The notes under the pieces were generated by a model, which saw nothing but the letters and a program-made list of their open reading frames with translations, was not told where the DNA came from and ran no database searches. The translations under genes and the position numbers were made by a program. Positions 51,620-60,498 of a DNA stretch of 64,000 nt are shown piece by piece; within the stretch, counting starts at the first letter, position 1, and each line of letters opens with the position of its first letter. The DNA lies in NCBI RefSeq assembly GCF_010728925.1, contig NZ_AP022608.1, forward strand, positions 5,084,001 through 5,148,000. The letters run 5' to 3'. Source of the stretch: Mycolicibacterium gadium. Lineage in GTDB: Bacteria; Actinomycetota; Actinomycetes; Mycobacteriales; Mycobacteriaceae.

Positions 51620-52740
51620 TTGCGGTTATGAGCGTTTCGCCGCGACACGCCCTCGTGCGGTTGGACCGGTGAATCCCAGTAGAGATTTTCACGGTGCGCG
51701 CAGCGATGCGATGGAATGTCATGTGCCGTCACGTTCGATGACGGCGGGTGCGATCGTGTTCACGTGCGTCGACGTCCCAACTTCGCTCCTAGCCCCAATG
51801 GGCCACCGTACATGGCTCGAAAAAGCGTATGACCACTGTTCTATGGCCGTCAATGGCTAGCCGAAATTTCCGAGCTACTGCACATGGCCGTCCAGAATGG
51901 TCATGCGATTTGCCGAAACTCGTCCGATGCGGCGTGAGGCGACTTCAGCTGGCGGAGGCTGACGGGAATCGAAACCGTACAGAAGTTTTCTTGACCTGGA
52001 GAAAAGCCGATTGCGACGACGCGAAAGCACACGAAGAGACTCCGCGCGACCTGCGGCTATCACCGAGACAGCACGATTGGAGGACACCGCTGCAGTTATC
52101 GGCCGGCTACCTCTCGCGTCATCCGCCGTTCGGCACGCTCGAGCGCAAAGATGTCGAGATCGGCGCCTCTTGCCTTTTCGATCGACGACGGCATCGCGAC
52201 CGTCGGCTGTACGCACCTGCCACCCTGGTAAGGCCCCTTACGGGGGAGCCTGACAGGTTTGAATCGCCTGTTCGGTCGCGGCACGAGAGTCACTGGGACG
52301 AAGGCAGCATTGCGAAAGCGATCCAGCCAACCGAAAGACTCGGGTTTCCATGGCCAGGGCTACGAGCAGTAACCGTTCAGGCACTTGTGGTGTGAGGACG
52401 GTAGATCCTGCCCGATGGCGTCCTCGCACCAGCCGCAGAGCGGCTGGCCTGATTCTTCACAAGCACACGCCACGACGCCCCCCGCCAATTCGACCGATGC
52501 TCGCTATGCCCGCACTGACATCCACGCTCGGCAGCATATAGCCTCTTCATGACCAAACATCGCGGGCCCAATTGTCTAGTCGCACAACGATAGTGCTGCT
52601 TTTTAGACCAAACAACTCGGGCGCGATTGTCCAGTCGCAACAAAGCAACGCACGGCGCCGCGAGGCAGTGTTCCCGCGCGTTCGCCAGTCCTAGTACCAC
52701 AATCGGGAGTGCATGGACCGGATGAGACGAGGGGAACGCC
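51620..52740. other. Gene-poor 1.1-kb region
   Basis: No convincing coding sequence is present; the open frames on both strands have atypical composition and no family motif. A short stretch near 52165-52205 reads IDDGIATVG on the plus strand and could be the relic of a hydratase start, but this is weak. The right end holds a tandem imperfect repeat (52551-52646). The region separates the P450/FadE island from the dioxygenase operon. Confidence 0.5.
52551..52646. repeat. Tandem imperfect 40-bp direct repeat
   Basis: Two copies, 52551-52590 and 52606-52645, begin GACCAAACA, share CGGG.C..ATTGTC.AGTCGCA and are spaced with a 55-bp period, close to a whole number of helix turns. They lie about 95 bp upstream of the aldolase start, so they may be tandem operator sites for the dioxygenase operon, possibly bound by the IclR protein at 56668. 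Confidence 0.6.
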
Positions 52741-53436
52741 GTGGACGATCCGATAGCAGAAGTCATTTCGGCGAGCGCCGCGCTGGCGGCGCACGGCCTC
52801 ACCGACATGGTGTGGGGGCACGCTTCGGTGCGGGATCCCGACGGCAGCGGCGTCTGGATGAAGGCCAGCGGGTGGGGGTTCGACGAGGTGACGACCGACC
52901 GCGTCGCTCTCGTGACGCCCGACGGTGACGTCGCCGCCGGAAACGGACCGCGCCACATCGAGTATCCGATCCATACCGAAATCATGGCCGCCCGACCCGA
53001 GGTGCAGTGTGTCGTGCACACCCACGCCCCGACACTGGCCGCCTTCGCGTCCCTCGATGTGCCGCTGCGCCCGATATCCCACGACGGCGTCCTCTTCGAA
53101 GCCGGGTTACCGCGCTTCACCGTCACCGGCGCGTTGATTGCCAGTCGAGAACTCGGGAGCGCACTGGCCGCCGAACTCGGTGGTGCGCCGGCCATCTTGA
53201 TGCCGTTCCACGGCGCTGCCGTCGCCGGGCCGAACGTCGCCAGCGCGGTGATGCACGCCGTCCTGCTCGAACGTGCCTGTCGTACCCAGCTGATGGCGAT
53301 GTCCGCCGGGGGGCCGGCTATCTGGTCCGACCCTGCAGAGTCGGCGTTCAAGCGCGAACAAGCGTGGAACCAGAAGCAACTCGACGCCGGATATCAGTAT
53401 CTGCTTCGCAAGAGTCGTCCGAGCATCCTTGACTAG
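52741..53436 (+). CDS. Class II aldolase/adducin family protein
   Basis: This 231-residue protein has the zinc-dependent class II aldolase fold. HTHAPTLAAFA supplies two histidines, MPFHGAAVAG the third, and EYPIHTEI an acid residue. It may cleave or epimerise a hydroxy-acid, or decarboxylate a ring-fission or diol product. GTG at 52741 follows GAGGGG. It is the first gene of the dioxygenase operon. Confidence 0.87.
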   Translation: MDDPIAEVISASAALAAHGLTDMVWGHASVRDPDGSGVWMKASGWGFDEVTTDRVALVTPDGDVAAGNGPRHIEYPIHTEIMAARPEVQCVVHTHAPTLAAFASLDVPLRPISHDGVLFEAGLPRFTVTGALIASRELGSALAAELGGAPAILMPFHGAAVAGPNVASAVMHAVLLERACRTQLMAMSAGGPAIWSDPAESAFKREQAWNQKQLDAGYQYLLRKSRPSILD

Positions 53437-53447
53437 CGCTCCGGTGT

Positions 53448-53500
53448 AGAGAATCCCTCTAACTGGCGGAGATGGCTTTCTGTCTGTCAGAGAACTCTCT
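53448..53500. promoter_or_regulatory. Two AGAGA-type palindromes before the dioxygenase genes
   Basis: AGAG-AATCC-CTCT (53448-53460, inverted AGAG/CTCT) and AGAGA-AC-TCTCT (53489-53500) lie 41 bp apart in the 94-bp gap between the aldolase and dioxygenase genes. The spacing and symmetry suggest an operator pair, or an mRNA-processing or attenuation structure. Confidence 0.4.
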
Positions 53501-53530
53501 GCCGGAGAACCGCCCGGTTGGAGGATTGCG

Positions 53531-54958
53531 ATGGCCGACCTCGAGGATGTCCTGGCTGCAGTGCGCCGGGGCATGATCCCTGCCCACATCTACAACGACG
53601 CCGAGATCTTCGCCCTCGAACGGGAGCGGATCTTCGGCCGGTCCTGGATATTCGTCGGACACGAGTCAGAGGTTCCGCTCGAAGGTGACTACGTGGTCAG
53701 GCGCGTGCTCGACGATTCGTTCGTCATCGCGCGCGACTCCAAGGGCGAGATCAGAGCGATGTTCAACATGTGCCTGCACCGGGGCATGCAGGTGTGCCGC
53801 GCGGAGATGGGCAACGCCTCGAACTTCCGGTGCCCATATCACGGGTGGTCGTACCGCAATGACGGACGCATCCTCGGCTTGCCGTTTCATCACGAGGCCT
53901 ATGGAGGTGAGCAAGGGTTCAAGAAGCGCGGTCAGACTCTGCTGCCCGCCCCGAGCCTCGCCAGCTACAACGGACTGATTTTCATCAGCCTGGACGCCAA
54001 CGCCGAACCCCTCGAGGACTATCTCGGCGACTTCCGGTTCTACCTCGACTACTACTCCAGGCAGAGCCCGGCCGGTTTGGAGGTCCGCGGTCCCCAGCGA
54101 TGGCGCATCAACGCCAACTGGAAGATCGGCGCCGAGAACTTCGCCGGCGACATGTATCACACGCCGCAGACGCACACGTCGGTGGTGGAGATCGGGCTGT
54201 TCCGCGAGCCGAAAGCGGAAAAGCGCAAGGACGGCGCCACCTACTGGGCCGGGGTCGGCGGAGGCACCACCTACAAGCTGCCGCCCGGCGATTTCCGGGA
54301 GCGGATGCGCTACGTCGGCTACACCGACGACATGATCGCGCGTGTCGAACAGATCTGGTCCTCGGATCAGCAGTTGCTGGTCGGTGGCGACGGCTTCATG
54401 ATCTCGGCGGCGTCCTGCTTCCCGAACATGAGCCTGGTGCACAACTGGCCCAAAGTGGAGGACGGTGACGCTGTCCTGCCGTTCATCTCGCTACGGACGT
54501 GGCAACCGATCAGCGCACACGAGACCGAGGTCTACTCCTGGTTCGCGGTCGACTCGGCGGCGCCGGAGGATTTCAAGAAGAACTCCTACAAGGCGTATTT
54601 GATGTGTTTCGGCTCGACGGGGATGTTCGAGCAGGACGATGTCGAGAACTGGGTGTCGCTGACCAACACCGCGGCGGGTTCGATGGCGCGGCGTCTGCAG
54701 CTCAACAGTCGGATGGGGCTGCTGGAGGACGATACACCTGTCGGAAAGCGCCTGCTGCCCAACGAATTTCATGGCCCAGGCACAGCGCAGGTCGGCTACA
54801 ACGAAGCCAACCAGCGTGCTCTGCTGCGATTGTGGGCCGACCATCTGGAGCGTCCGGTCGCGCCCTCGTCGACGGTGGCGGTCGGGACACGTGCCGACGG
54901 GATCGAGCCACTGGTCCAGACGGCAACCCTTTCGGTTGCCGATGGAGCGCGGGTATGA
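53531..54958 (+). CDS. Ring-hydroxylating dioxygenase, alpha subunit
   Basis: This 475-residue large subunit of a Rieske dioxygenase has the 2Fe-2S ligands CLHRG and CPYHGW (about residues 81-105). The iron-site segment NWKIGAENFAGDMYHTPQTH is at about residues 196-215. It inserts both atoms of O2 into an aromatic ring to give a cis-dihydrodiol, working with the beta subunit directly downstream. ATGA overlap with the beta gene fixes stoichiometric expression. It differs clearly from the stand-alone oxygenase at 44182. The ferredoxin and reductase are not in this operon. Confidence 0.94.
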   Translation: MADLEDVLAAVRRGMIPAHIYNDAEIFALERERIFGRSWIFVGHESEVPLEGDYVVRRVLDDSFVIARDSKGEIRAMFNMCLHRGMQVCRAEMGNASNFRCPYHGWSYRNDGRILGLPFHHEAYGGEQGFKKRGQTLLPAPSLASYNGLIFISLDANAEPLEDYLGDFRFYLDYYSRQSPAGLEVRGPQRWRINANWKIGAENFAGDMYHTPQTHTSVVEIGLFREPKAEKRKDGATYWAGVGGGTTYKLPPGDFRERMRYVGYTDDMIARVEQIWSSDQQLLVGGDGFMISAASCFPNMSLVHNWPKVEDGDAVLPFISLRTWQPISAHETEVYSWFAVDSAAPEDFKKNSYKAYLMCFGSTGMFEQDDVENWVSLTNTAAGSMARRLQLNSRMGLLEDDTPVGKRLLPNEFHGPGTAQVGYNEANQRALLRLWADHLERPVAPSSTVAVGTRADGIEPLVQTATLSVADGARV

Positions 54959-55581
54959 CTGCGCCGCAGCATGATCGAGCCGGCGGATTCCGCCGATTCG
55001 GGCGCGGCGAGACGTACTCCGAGCAGTCGGTACTCGGCGACCACGCGGCGCGTGACCGTCGCGTCGGAAGCACGCTGCCCTTCAACGATGAGCGCCACCT
55101 GCGCGCCCACCAATTCCTCGTCGATGAGGCCTACCTGCTCGACGCCCAGGCGTACGGCGAGTGGTTGGACTTGTTCACCGACGATGTGCACTACGTGATG
55201 CCGGTGCGGGTTTCGACCGCGTTGGGCACCGGGTACGACTCGTCGCCGGGCATGGCTCACTTCGACGAGAACAAGTACTCGTTGAGCCGCCGGGTGGCCC
55301 GGTTCCGCACCGAGCATGCGTGGACGGAGGATCCGCCGTCTCGGCTGCGGCACTACATCACCAACGTGCGTACCTTCGCGACCGACAAGGACGACCACCT
55401 GATCGTCGACTCGGCCGAGCTGCTGTTCCGCAGCCGCGGCGACGTCAACGAAGCCGCGACCGCGTCGTGTGGCCGTGAAGATCTGCTGCGGCGCGAAGGG
55501 GACCGCTGGAAAATCGCCCGCCGCACGATCTTCATCGACGAATCGGTCATCCGCATGCAGAACCTGGCGATCTTTCTATGA
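54955..55581 (+). CDS. Ring-hydroxylating dioxygenase, beta subunit
   Basis: This 208-residue NTF2-fold small subunit has an N-terminal extension of about 50 residues, then FLVDEAYLLDAQAYGEWLDLFTDDVHYVMPV, RLRHYITNVR and a C-terminal DRWKIARRTIFIDESVI typical of aromatic dioxygenase beta chains. It supports the alpha3beta3 assembly. It overlaps genes on both sides by ATGA. Confidence 0.93.
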   Translation: MTAPQHDRAGGFRRFGRGETYSEQSVLGDHAARDRRVGSTLPFNDERHLRAHQFLVDEAYLLDAQAYGEWLDLFTDDVHYVMPVRVSTALGTGYDSSPGMAHFDENKYSLSRRVARFRTEHAWTEDPPSRLRHYITNVRTFATDKDDHLIVDSAELLFRSRGDVNEAATASCGREDLLRREGDRWKIARRTIFIDESVIRMQNLAIFL

Positions 55582-55862
55582 GTGCCGGAGACGACCGGAC
55601 ATCGGCAGTGCCGCAGAGTCTGCTCGACGCAGTTGTCGGCGATCCGATCGTCATCGCGAACGAGTTCAGTGCCACCGAGGTCCACCGCATCGAGACCCGT
55701 AACGGAACACGGCTTCTCATCACGTCACCCCGCACGGGGCGCTGGATAACCCTGGACGCGTTGGAGGTGGAAGCCCTGACGTGGCAGAACACGGCCACAC
55801 TCGAGGCGATGATCAGCAACCCCAACGCGCCGCTGGTCCCCGACGGCGAGGGCGACCGATGA
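55578..55862 (+). CDS. Small conserved protein of the dioxygenase operon
   Basis: This 94-residue protein reads IVIANEFSATEVHRIETRNGTRLLITSPRTGRWITLDALEVEALTWQ and has no cysteines, so it is not a ferredoxin. It overlaps the beta subunit gene and the SDR gene by ATGA, so it is made with them. I have the impression that similar small proteins accompany actinobacterial dioxygenases, but I know of no function. Confidence 0.75.
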   Translation: MSAGDDRTSAVPQSLLDAVVGDPIVIANEFSATEVHRIETRNGTRLLITSPRTGRWITLDALEVEALTWQNTATLEAMISNPNAPLVPDGEGDR

Positions 55863-56671
55863 CCGGATGGCTCGACGGCAAACGCGCGCTGATCGTCGGA
55901 GCCGGATCCGGTATCGGCCGCGCCGTAGTGGACGCGTTTCGCCGTGAGGGCGCGCAGGTGGTGGCGCTGGAACGCGACGCCGACAAGTGCAGCGCCCTGC
56001 GCGACGAACTCCCCGACGCACCCGTGATCGAGGGCGACGCGACGACGAGGGCCGCCAACGTCGATGGCGTAGACGCCGCCGTCGACGCGTATGGGGGACT
56101 GGACACCTTGGTCAACTGTGTGGGCGTGTTCGACTTCTACCAAGGCCTGACCGACATCGCCGAGGACCGCCTCGACGCGGCCTTCGACGAGATGTTCCGA
56201 GTCAACGTGTTGAGCCATCTGCAGTCGGTCAAGGCGGCAGTCCCGGCCTTGCAGCGCGGGACTGGATCGTCGGTAGTGCTCGCGGAGTCGGCATCCTCGT
56301 TCTATCCCGGACGCGGCGGGGTTCTCTACGTGTCGTCGAAGTTCGCGGTCCGCGGTTTGGTCGCCAGCCTCGCCTATGAATTGGCGCCGCGTATCCGGGT
56401 CAACGGTGTCGCGCCGGGAGGCACGGTCAAGACCGATCTGCGAGGCTTGACCGCGTTGGGCCAGAGCGAGTTTCGACTCGGTGACGATCCCGATCGCGCC
56501 AGTGCTCTGAAGGCCCGAACTCCACTGAACGTCGCGTTGACCGCCGAAGATCACGCCTGGTGCTTTGTGTATCTGGCTTCTGATCGTGCACGCGGAATCA
56601 CCGGGGACACTTTGCATCCCGACGGCGGGTACGGGCTCGGGCCCAGTCCATCGCCGAGCAAGGTCATGTGA
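55859..56671 (+). CDS. SDR, cis-dihydrodiol dehydrogenase-like
   Basis: This 270-residue SDR has IVGAGSGIGRAVVDAFRREGA, VNCVGVFDFY, a catalytic serine in AESASSFYPG and YVSSK. GVAPGGTVKTDLRG is typical of BphB/NdoB-like cis-diol dehydrogenases. It would oxidise the dioxygenase product to a catechol. It overlaps the small gene upstream (ATGA) and the IclR gene downstream (GTGA). Confidence 0.88.
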   Translation: MTGWLDGKRALIVGAGSGIGRAVVDAFRREGAQVVALERDADKCSALRDELPDAPVIEGDATTRAANVDGVDAAVDAYGGLDTLVNCVGVFDFYQGLTDIAEDRLDAAFDEMFRVNVLSHLQSVKAAVPALQRGTGSSVVLAESASSFYPGRGGVLYVSSKFAVRGLVASLAYELAPRIRVNGVAPGGTVKTDLRGLTALGQSEFRLGDDPDRASALKARTPLNVALTAEDHAWCFVYLASDRARGITGDTLHPDGGYGLGPSPSPSKVM

Positions 56672-57450
56672 TCGTGACAACCGCCAGCGGACCGATGCCG
56701 CAATACCCCATCGAGTCGGTGGACAACGCGCTGAAGGTGGTACTACTCCTCGCGGAACGGGGCGAACTTCGGTTGACCGACGTGAGCGACTACCTCGGTG
56801 TCGCATCCTCGAGTGCCCACCGAATGTTGGCGATGTTGCTCTATCGCGGTTTCGTCCAACAAGACCCGAAGACAAAGATCTACACCGCAGGCACCGCGCT
56901 GACGAAGATTGCCTTCTCCATCACCCGTCGTCTCGACTTCTTGGCGCCGCTGCGCCCGTATCTGGAGAAGCTCAGCTCCACGCTCGATGAGACGGTGCAT
57001 CTGTCCATGCTCGACAACACGGCGGTCTGTTTCGTGGACGCGATCGAAGGCTCGAAGGTGGCACGGACCGCTTCACGGGTGGGTATGGCGCTGCCCGCGA
57101 GTACGACCGCGTCCGGAAAGGCGATGCTCGCCGGGCTGTCGCTCGTTGAAATCGAGAAGCTCTATCCGACAGAAGAACTCGTCACTCTCACCGACCGCAG
57201 CATCAAGACCAAAGCCGGATTGCTGCGAGAGCTCGCGCAGATCCGGCGGCGCGGTTATGCGTGCAGCTCTGAGGAGAGCGAGGCGGATGTCTCGTCGATT
57301 GCGGTCGCGTTTCCCGCTCGCGACGGGTTGCCGCACCTGGCCTTCAGCACAGCGATACCGCGTCCACGGATGAGCCCGACGGGCAAGCGTCGCATCGGCG
57401 AGATCGTGATGGGCGTGGTCGACGATGCGGCGCAGCTACTGAAAACGTAG
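56668..57450 (+). CDS. IclR-family transcriptional regulator
   Basis: This 260-residue regulator has an N-terminal winged helix (LRLTDVSDYLGVASSSAHRMLAMLLYRGFV, about residues 34-64) and an effector-binding GAF-like domain from about residue 85 (LPASTTASGKAMLAGL). It lies last in the dioxygenase operon and is co-transcribed with it. It is the natural candidate to bind the repeats upstream of 52741 or the palindromes at 53448-53500. Confidence 0.92.
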   Translation: MIVTTASGPMPQYPIESVDNALKVVLLLAERGELRLTDVSDYLGVASSSAHRMLAMLLYRGFVQQDPKTKIYTAGTALTKIAFSITRRLDFLAPLRPYLEKLSSTLDETVHLSMLDNTAVCFVDAIEGSKVARTASRVGMALPASTTASGKAMLAGLSLVEIEKLYPTEELVTLTDRSIKTKAGLLRELAQIRRRGYACSSEESEADVSSIAVAFPARDGLPHLAFSTAIPRPRMSPTGKRRIGEIVMGVVDDAAQLLKT

Positions 57451-57455
57451 GGTGC

Positions 57456-57902
57456 TCAGGCGGCGTGGCGATCCGAGCGTGGGCCATCGACGACGCCGGC
57501 GGCCGAGGCGTCGGACGCCTTGCGGGGGTGGCCGCCGAGCATGTTGAGCTTGATCGCGAACATCTGCGCGTTCCCGCTCGCACCGTACGAGTACGGCTGC
57601 CTGCGGCGGATGTCGGCCCCTGCGTTCTTGATGACGAGGTGGACTTCGTCGTCGGGCTGACCGGGCGAGCGAGTGACCTCGACCTTCGCGCTCAGCCCGC
57701 CGACGGGATATCGCTCGGCGTCACGGCCTGAACCGACGATGAGAAGACTGCGGGTCAACCGCAGGTCATCCCATGACAGCAGCACGCCGTCCACGCGATC
57801 TTGACGCTGTTGGTATTGCTCCAAGACGAACGCGATGGCCATCACTATCGCCAGTGGGATGGCTATCGCCCCGATCCACGCGTGCCCCAAAATTGGGTCC
57901 AT
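57456..57902 (-). CDS. Small membrane-anchored hypothetical protein
   Basis: This 148-residue protein has one N-terminal membrane segment (HAWIGAIAIPLAIVMAIAFVLEQY) followed by a soluble part (GVLLSWDDLRLTRSLLIVGSGRDAERYPVGGLSAKVEVT). ATG at 57902 follows GGGGGGAA; an in-frame ATG at 57935 is less likely. It converges on the IclR gene with 5 nt between stops. Function is not recognised. Confidence 0.75.
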   Translation of the reverse strand: MDPILGHAWIGAIAIPLAIVMAIAFVLEQYQQRQDRVDGVLLSWDDLRLTRSLLIVGSGRDAERYPVGGLSAKVEVTRSPGQPDDEVHLVIKNAGADIRRRQPYSYGASGNAQMFAIKLNMLGGHPRKASDASAAGVVDGPRSDRHAA

Positions 57903-58279
57903 CGTTCCCCCCTTCACATGGATGCCTGGGTCCAAATGAATTCATCGACGGTGATGTCCATCACACCATTACCCGATGGCGAATTCCCCGAAATCGGAGA
58001 ATTTCAAACAAAACCTGCGAAAAGGCCGCGCTTCCTGTGTTTTCGGTGGCAGTTGTGACCGGCGATACGCCTGTGACTAGCGAGGGGTCCGAGCTGTCAG
58101 CAACGTGTCGTCGGGATCGCTGACGTTCGGCTTCGGATCAACGTCAGCGCGTGATCGTGTGGTCCGGACAGAGCTCGTCGTCCAATCCCGTTGCCTGCTG
58201 GCCGATCTCGTACTCGGTGTTTCGCTCGTACAGCAGTCACGCAGGTTACGTGGATATATTGTCGGCGCGGGAGGTAGCC
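57903..58279. other. 377-bp divergent intergenic region with two inverted repeats
   Basis: No coding signal is present. The left part is AT-richer than its surroundings. It holds an inverted repeat at 57982-58003 (AATTCCCCGA-AA-TCGGAGAATT, one mismatch) and a perfect 10-bp inverted repeat at 58118-58149 (CGCTGACGTT ... AACGTCAGCG, 12-nt loop). Promoters for both flanking divergent genes should lie here, but none was assigned. Confidence 0.5.
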
Positions 58280-59419
58280 ATGGTGACTCGTTGCGCCGGG
58301 GCGACCCGTAAGCGACAGCTTACGATTCGGCTTGTCGTCGTTGCACTGCTCCTGGGGGCGTGCAGCAGCGCACTCGCGCCGGCGCCGGGAACCCACGACA
58401 GGAACGCCGCCACCGCGGCGTTCGCGCCGGACGAATCCGCGGCCCGCAGCCAGGACGTACTCAACGGCGCCATCAAGCTTGACGAGCCCGGCTGCTCCGC
58501 CGCGGTCGGCGTCGACGGCGAGGTGGTCTGGAAAGGAGTCCGTGGTCTCGCCGATCTGAAAACCGGCGCCGAGATCACCCATAGCACCGTCTTCGACATC
58601 GCTTCTGTGTCCAAGCAATTCACCGCCACTGCGGTCCTGCTGTTGGTGGACGCGGGCAAGCTCTCGCTCGACGACACCCTGGCCTCCGTGGTGCCGGGAC
58701 TCCCGGCGTGGGCCGAAACCGTGACCGTCGGCCAAGTCATGCATCAAACGAGCGGAATCCCGGACTACATCGGACTGCTGGAAGACGCCGGCTATCAATA
58801 CAGCGACCGCACGACGCAGGAACAGGCGCTGCAGATCCTCACCCAGGTACAGGATTTGGACTTCGAACCCGGCGACCAGTTTGAGTACTCGAATTCCAAC
58901 TACCTGCTGCTGGCCGACATCGTCCAGCGGGTCTCCGGCCAACCCTTGCCCGCCTACCTGAGCGCCCAGGTCTTCAAGCCGCTTGATCTAGCCATGGCGA
59001 TGGATGCCGGCAGCTCGATCCCGGGCAAGGCCCTGTCCTACGGGTTCGACGAGGACACCTCCGAGTACACCGTCTCGAATTCCGCATGGGAGCAGGTCGG
59101 TGACGGCGCCATCCAAACGACACCCACTCAACTGGTGCGGTGGGCCGATAACTATCGGACCGGCAAGCTGGGCGGCCAGCGTCTGCTCGACGAGCAGGTC
59201 GAAGGGGCCGCAGACACCGGTTCCGGCGACGGGGACCGTTACGGCGCCGGCATCTTCGTCTACCCCGACGGCAGCCTCGACCACGACGGCTCCTGGGCTG
59301 GATTCGTCAGCGCATTCCGCGTCAGTGCGGACCGGCACACATCCATCGCCGTCACCTGCAACACCGACACGCAGGACCCAGTGGCGATCGCCGACGAGCT
59401 ACAGGACATCTGGGAATAA
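58280..59419 (+). CDS. Serine beta-lactamase-like lipoprotein (class C/esterase type)
   Basis: This 379-residue protein has an N-terminal signal with lipobox LLLGACSS. The beta-lactamase/transpeptidase fold follows: SVSK (SxxK, nucleophile), YSNSNY (YxN) and HDGSWAG in place of the KTG box. It probably acts outside the cell membrane as an esterase, peptidase or penicillin-binding-like enzyme. ATG at 58280 follows GGGAGG; in-frame codons back to 58151 lie in the intergenic repeats. Confidence 0.88.
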   Translation: MVTRCAGATRKRQLTIRLVVVALLLGACSSALAPAPGTHDRNAATAAFAPDESAARSQDVLNGAIKLDEPGCSAAVGVDGEVVWKGVRGLADLKTGAEITHSTVFDIASVSKQFTATAVLLLVDAGKLSLDDTLASVVPGLPAWAETVTVGQVMHQTSGIPDYIGLLEDAGYQYSDRTTQEQALQILTQVQDLDFEPGDQFEYSNSNYLLLADIVQRVSGQPLPAYLSAQVFKPLDLAMAMDAGSSIPGKALSYGFDEDTSEYTVSNSAWEQVGDGAIQTTPTQLVRWADNYRTGKLGGQRLLDEQVEGAADTGSGDGDRYGAGIFVYPDGSLDHDGSWAGFVSAFRVSADRHTSIAVTCNTDTQDPVAIADELQDIWE

Positions 59420-59432
59420 GGCCTAATCGGTT

Positions 59433-60404
59433 CTAGTCGACCTGTTTCCACCAGGAGATGACAGCCATCAACATCGCCGTCACCAAGGCGACGAGGACCC
59501 ACAGCACCAGGCCGACGTCGATCCACGCACCCGGCGGCGGTGCTCCCGGCAAGATGTTCCGCAGCGGCACAACCGCGAACAGCATCGCCGCGTACCACGT
59601 CAGGAACGGCATCTGGAATGCCTTCCGTCGCGTGATCACTTGCAGGGCAGTGGCAATCGCCAACGTGGGCAGCGTGATCAACACGATGCAGATGCCGAGA
59701 TCGAATGCCAGCGGGCCGAGTGACCGCTTCATCGTCACCTGAATCGCCTCGTCGGTGCCCGAGGTCTGCGGTCCCGGAGCAACCTCGTCGGCAGTGATAT
59801 CCCAGCCCTGCAGCGAGCCTTCTACCTCCACGCGGGCCGGCATGAACTGCCGCTCCTCACCCGATCCGACAAGTAGCGTGGCACTGATCGGCTCGCTCTT
59901 GTAAGAGTCGAACGGCCAGTTGTTCACGTCACCGTTGAGGTCGAGGGTGGTGGTCTTCTCCGCAGGTGCCTCACCTGCGGGGAAGCTCAAGTCGCCCAAC
60001 GTGTTCCACGGGAACAACCGCACCGATATGTCGGCGTTGAGCACCTCGAGACGTTCGTCGGTGAGGTCATCCTGCGGAATGACGAGCACCTTGACGTCGG
60101 CTTGATAGTCGACGGTGCGCAAGGCCTTCACCGTCACGAGGACGACGGTTTCGGATCCGTCGCCGGTGTCGGCGGGACCCAACTCGGTCGACGAGCCCGA
60201 CAGCCACCAGTAGGCGAACAGCGTGCCGAAGTAGGCCAGCAGGACCACCGCGACGACGCCGACGATGGTTCCGACGCGCCGGCCCGATTTGGGCTCGGGA
60301 GTACCGTGGCGCGAATTTGCCTGGCGCTCTGGCGCCTCTGGCCTCTGGGGTTCCACGGACGGAATGCTAGGGCCGCTAGACGGTTCTGTCCTTGCTTTGA
60401 ACAC
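59433..60404 (-). CDS. DUF4436 membrane protein
   Basis: This 323-residue protein has a Pro-rich cytoplasmic N-terminus, one membrane segment at about residues 45-70, and an outer beta-rich domain (DISVRLFPWNTLGDLSFP, LNGDVNNWPFDSYKSE). Three further membrane segments lie near the C-terminus. The WPFD motif and layout fit DUF4436. The start at 60404 is GTG. Function is unknown. Confidence 0.85.
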   Translation of the reverse strand: MFKARTEPSSGPSIPSVEPQRPEAPERQANSRHGTPEPKSGRRVGTIVGVVAVVLLAYFGTLFAYWWLSGSSTELGPADTGDGSETVVLVTVKALRTVDYQADVKVLVIPQDDLTDERLEVLNADISVRLFPWNTLGDLSFPAGEAPAEKTTTLDLNGDVNNWPFDSYKSEPISATLLVGSGEERQFMPARVEVEGSLQGWDITADEVAPGPQTSGTDEAIQVTMKRSLGPLAFDLGICIVLITLPTLAIATALQVITRRKAFQMPFLTWYAAMLFAVVPLRNILPGAPPPGAWIDVGLVLWVLVALVTAMLMAVISWWKQVD

Positions 60405-60498
60405 AGCCGTCTACGCCAATGTCAATAATGTTCACCTTGGTGTCTGCAAACCGACTACCAGCGAGTTATCAAGATCACGGTTCGTAGGATGGATAGCT

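Noticed and set aside
51829..52395. A 188-codon plus-strand frame in the gene-poor region
   Set aside because: Rich in Arg/His/Trp, no recognisable domain, no ribosome-binding site, and conflicting open frames on the other strand.
55547..56875. A 442-codon open frame on the minus strand opposite the dioxygenase small genes and SDR
   Set aside because: It is the complement of three well-supported, coupled plus-strand genes and shows Arg/Ser/His-rich composition without any family motif. High GC makes long antisense frames common.
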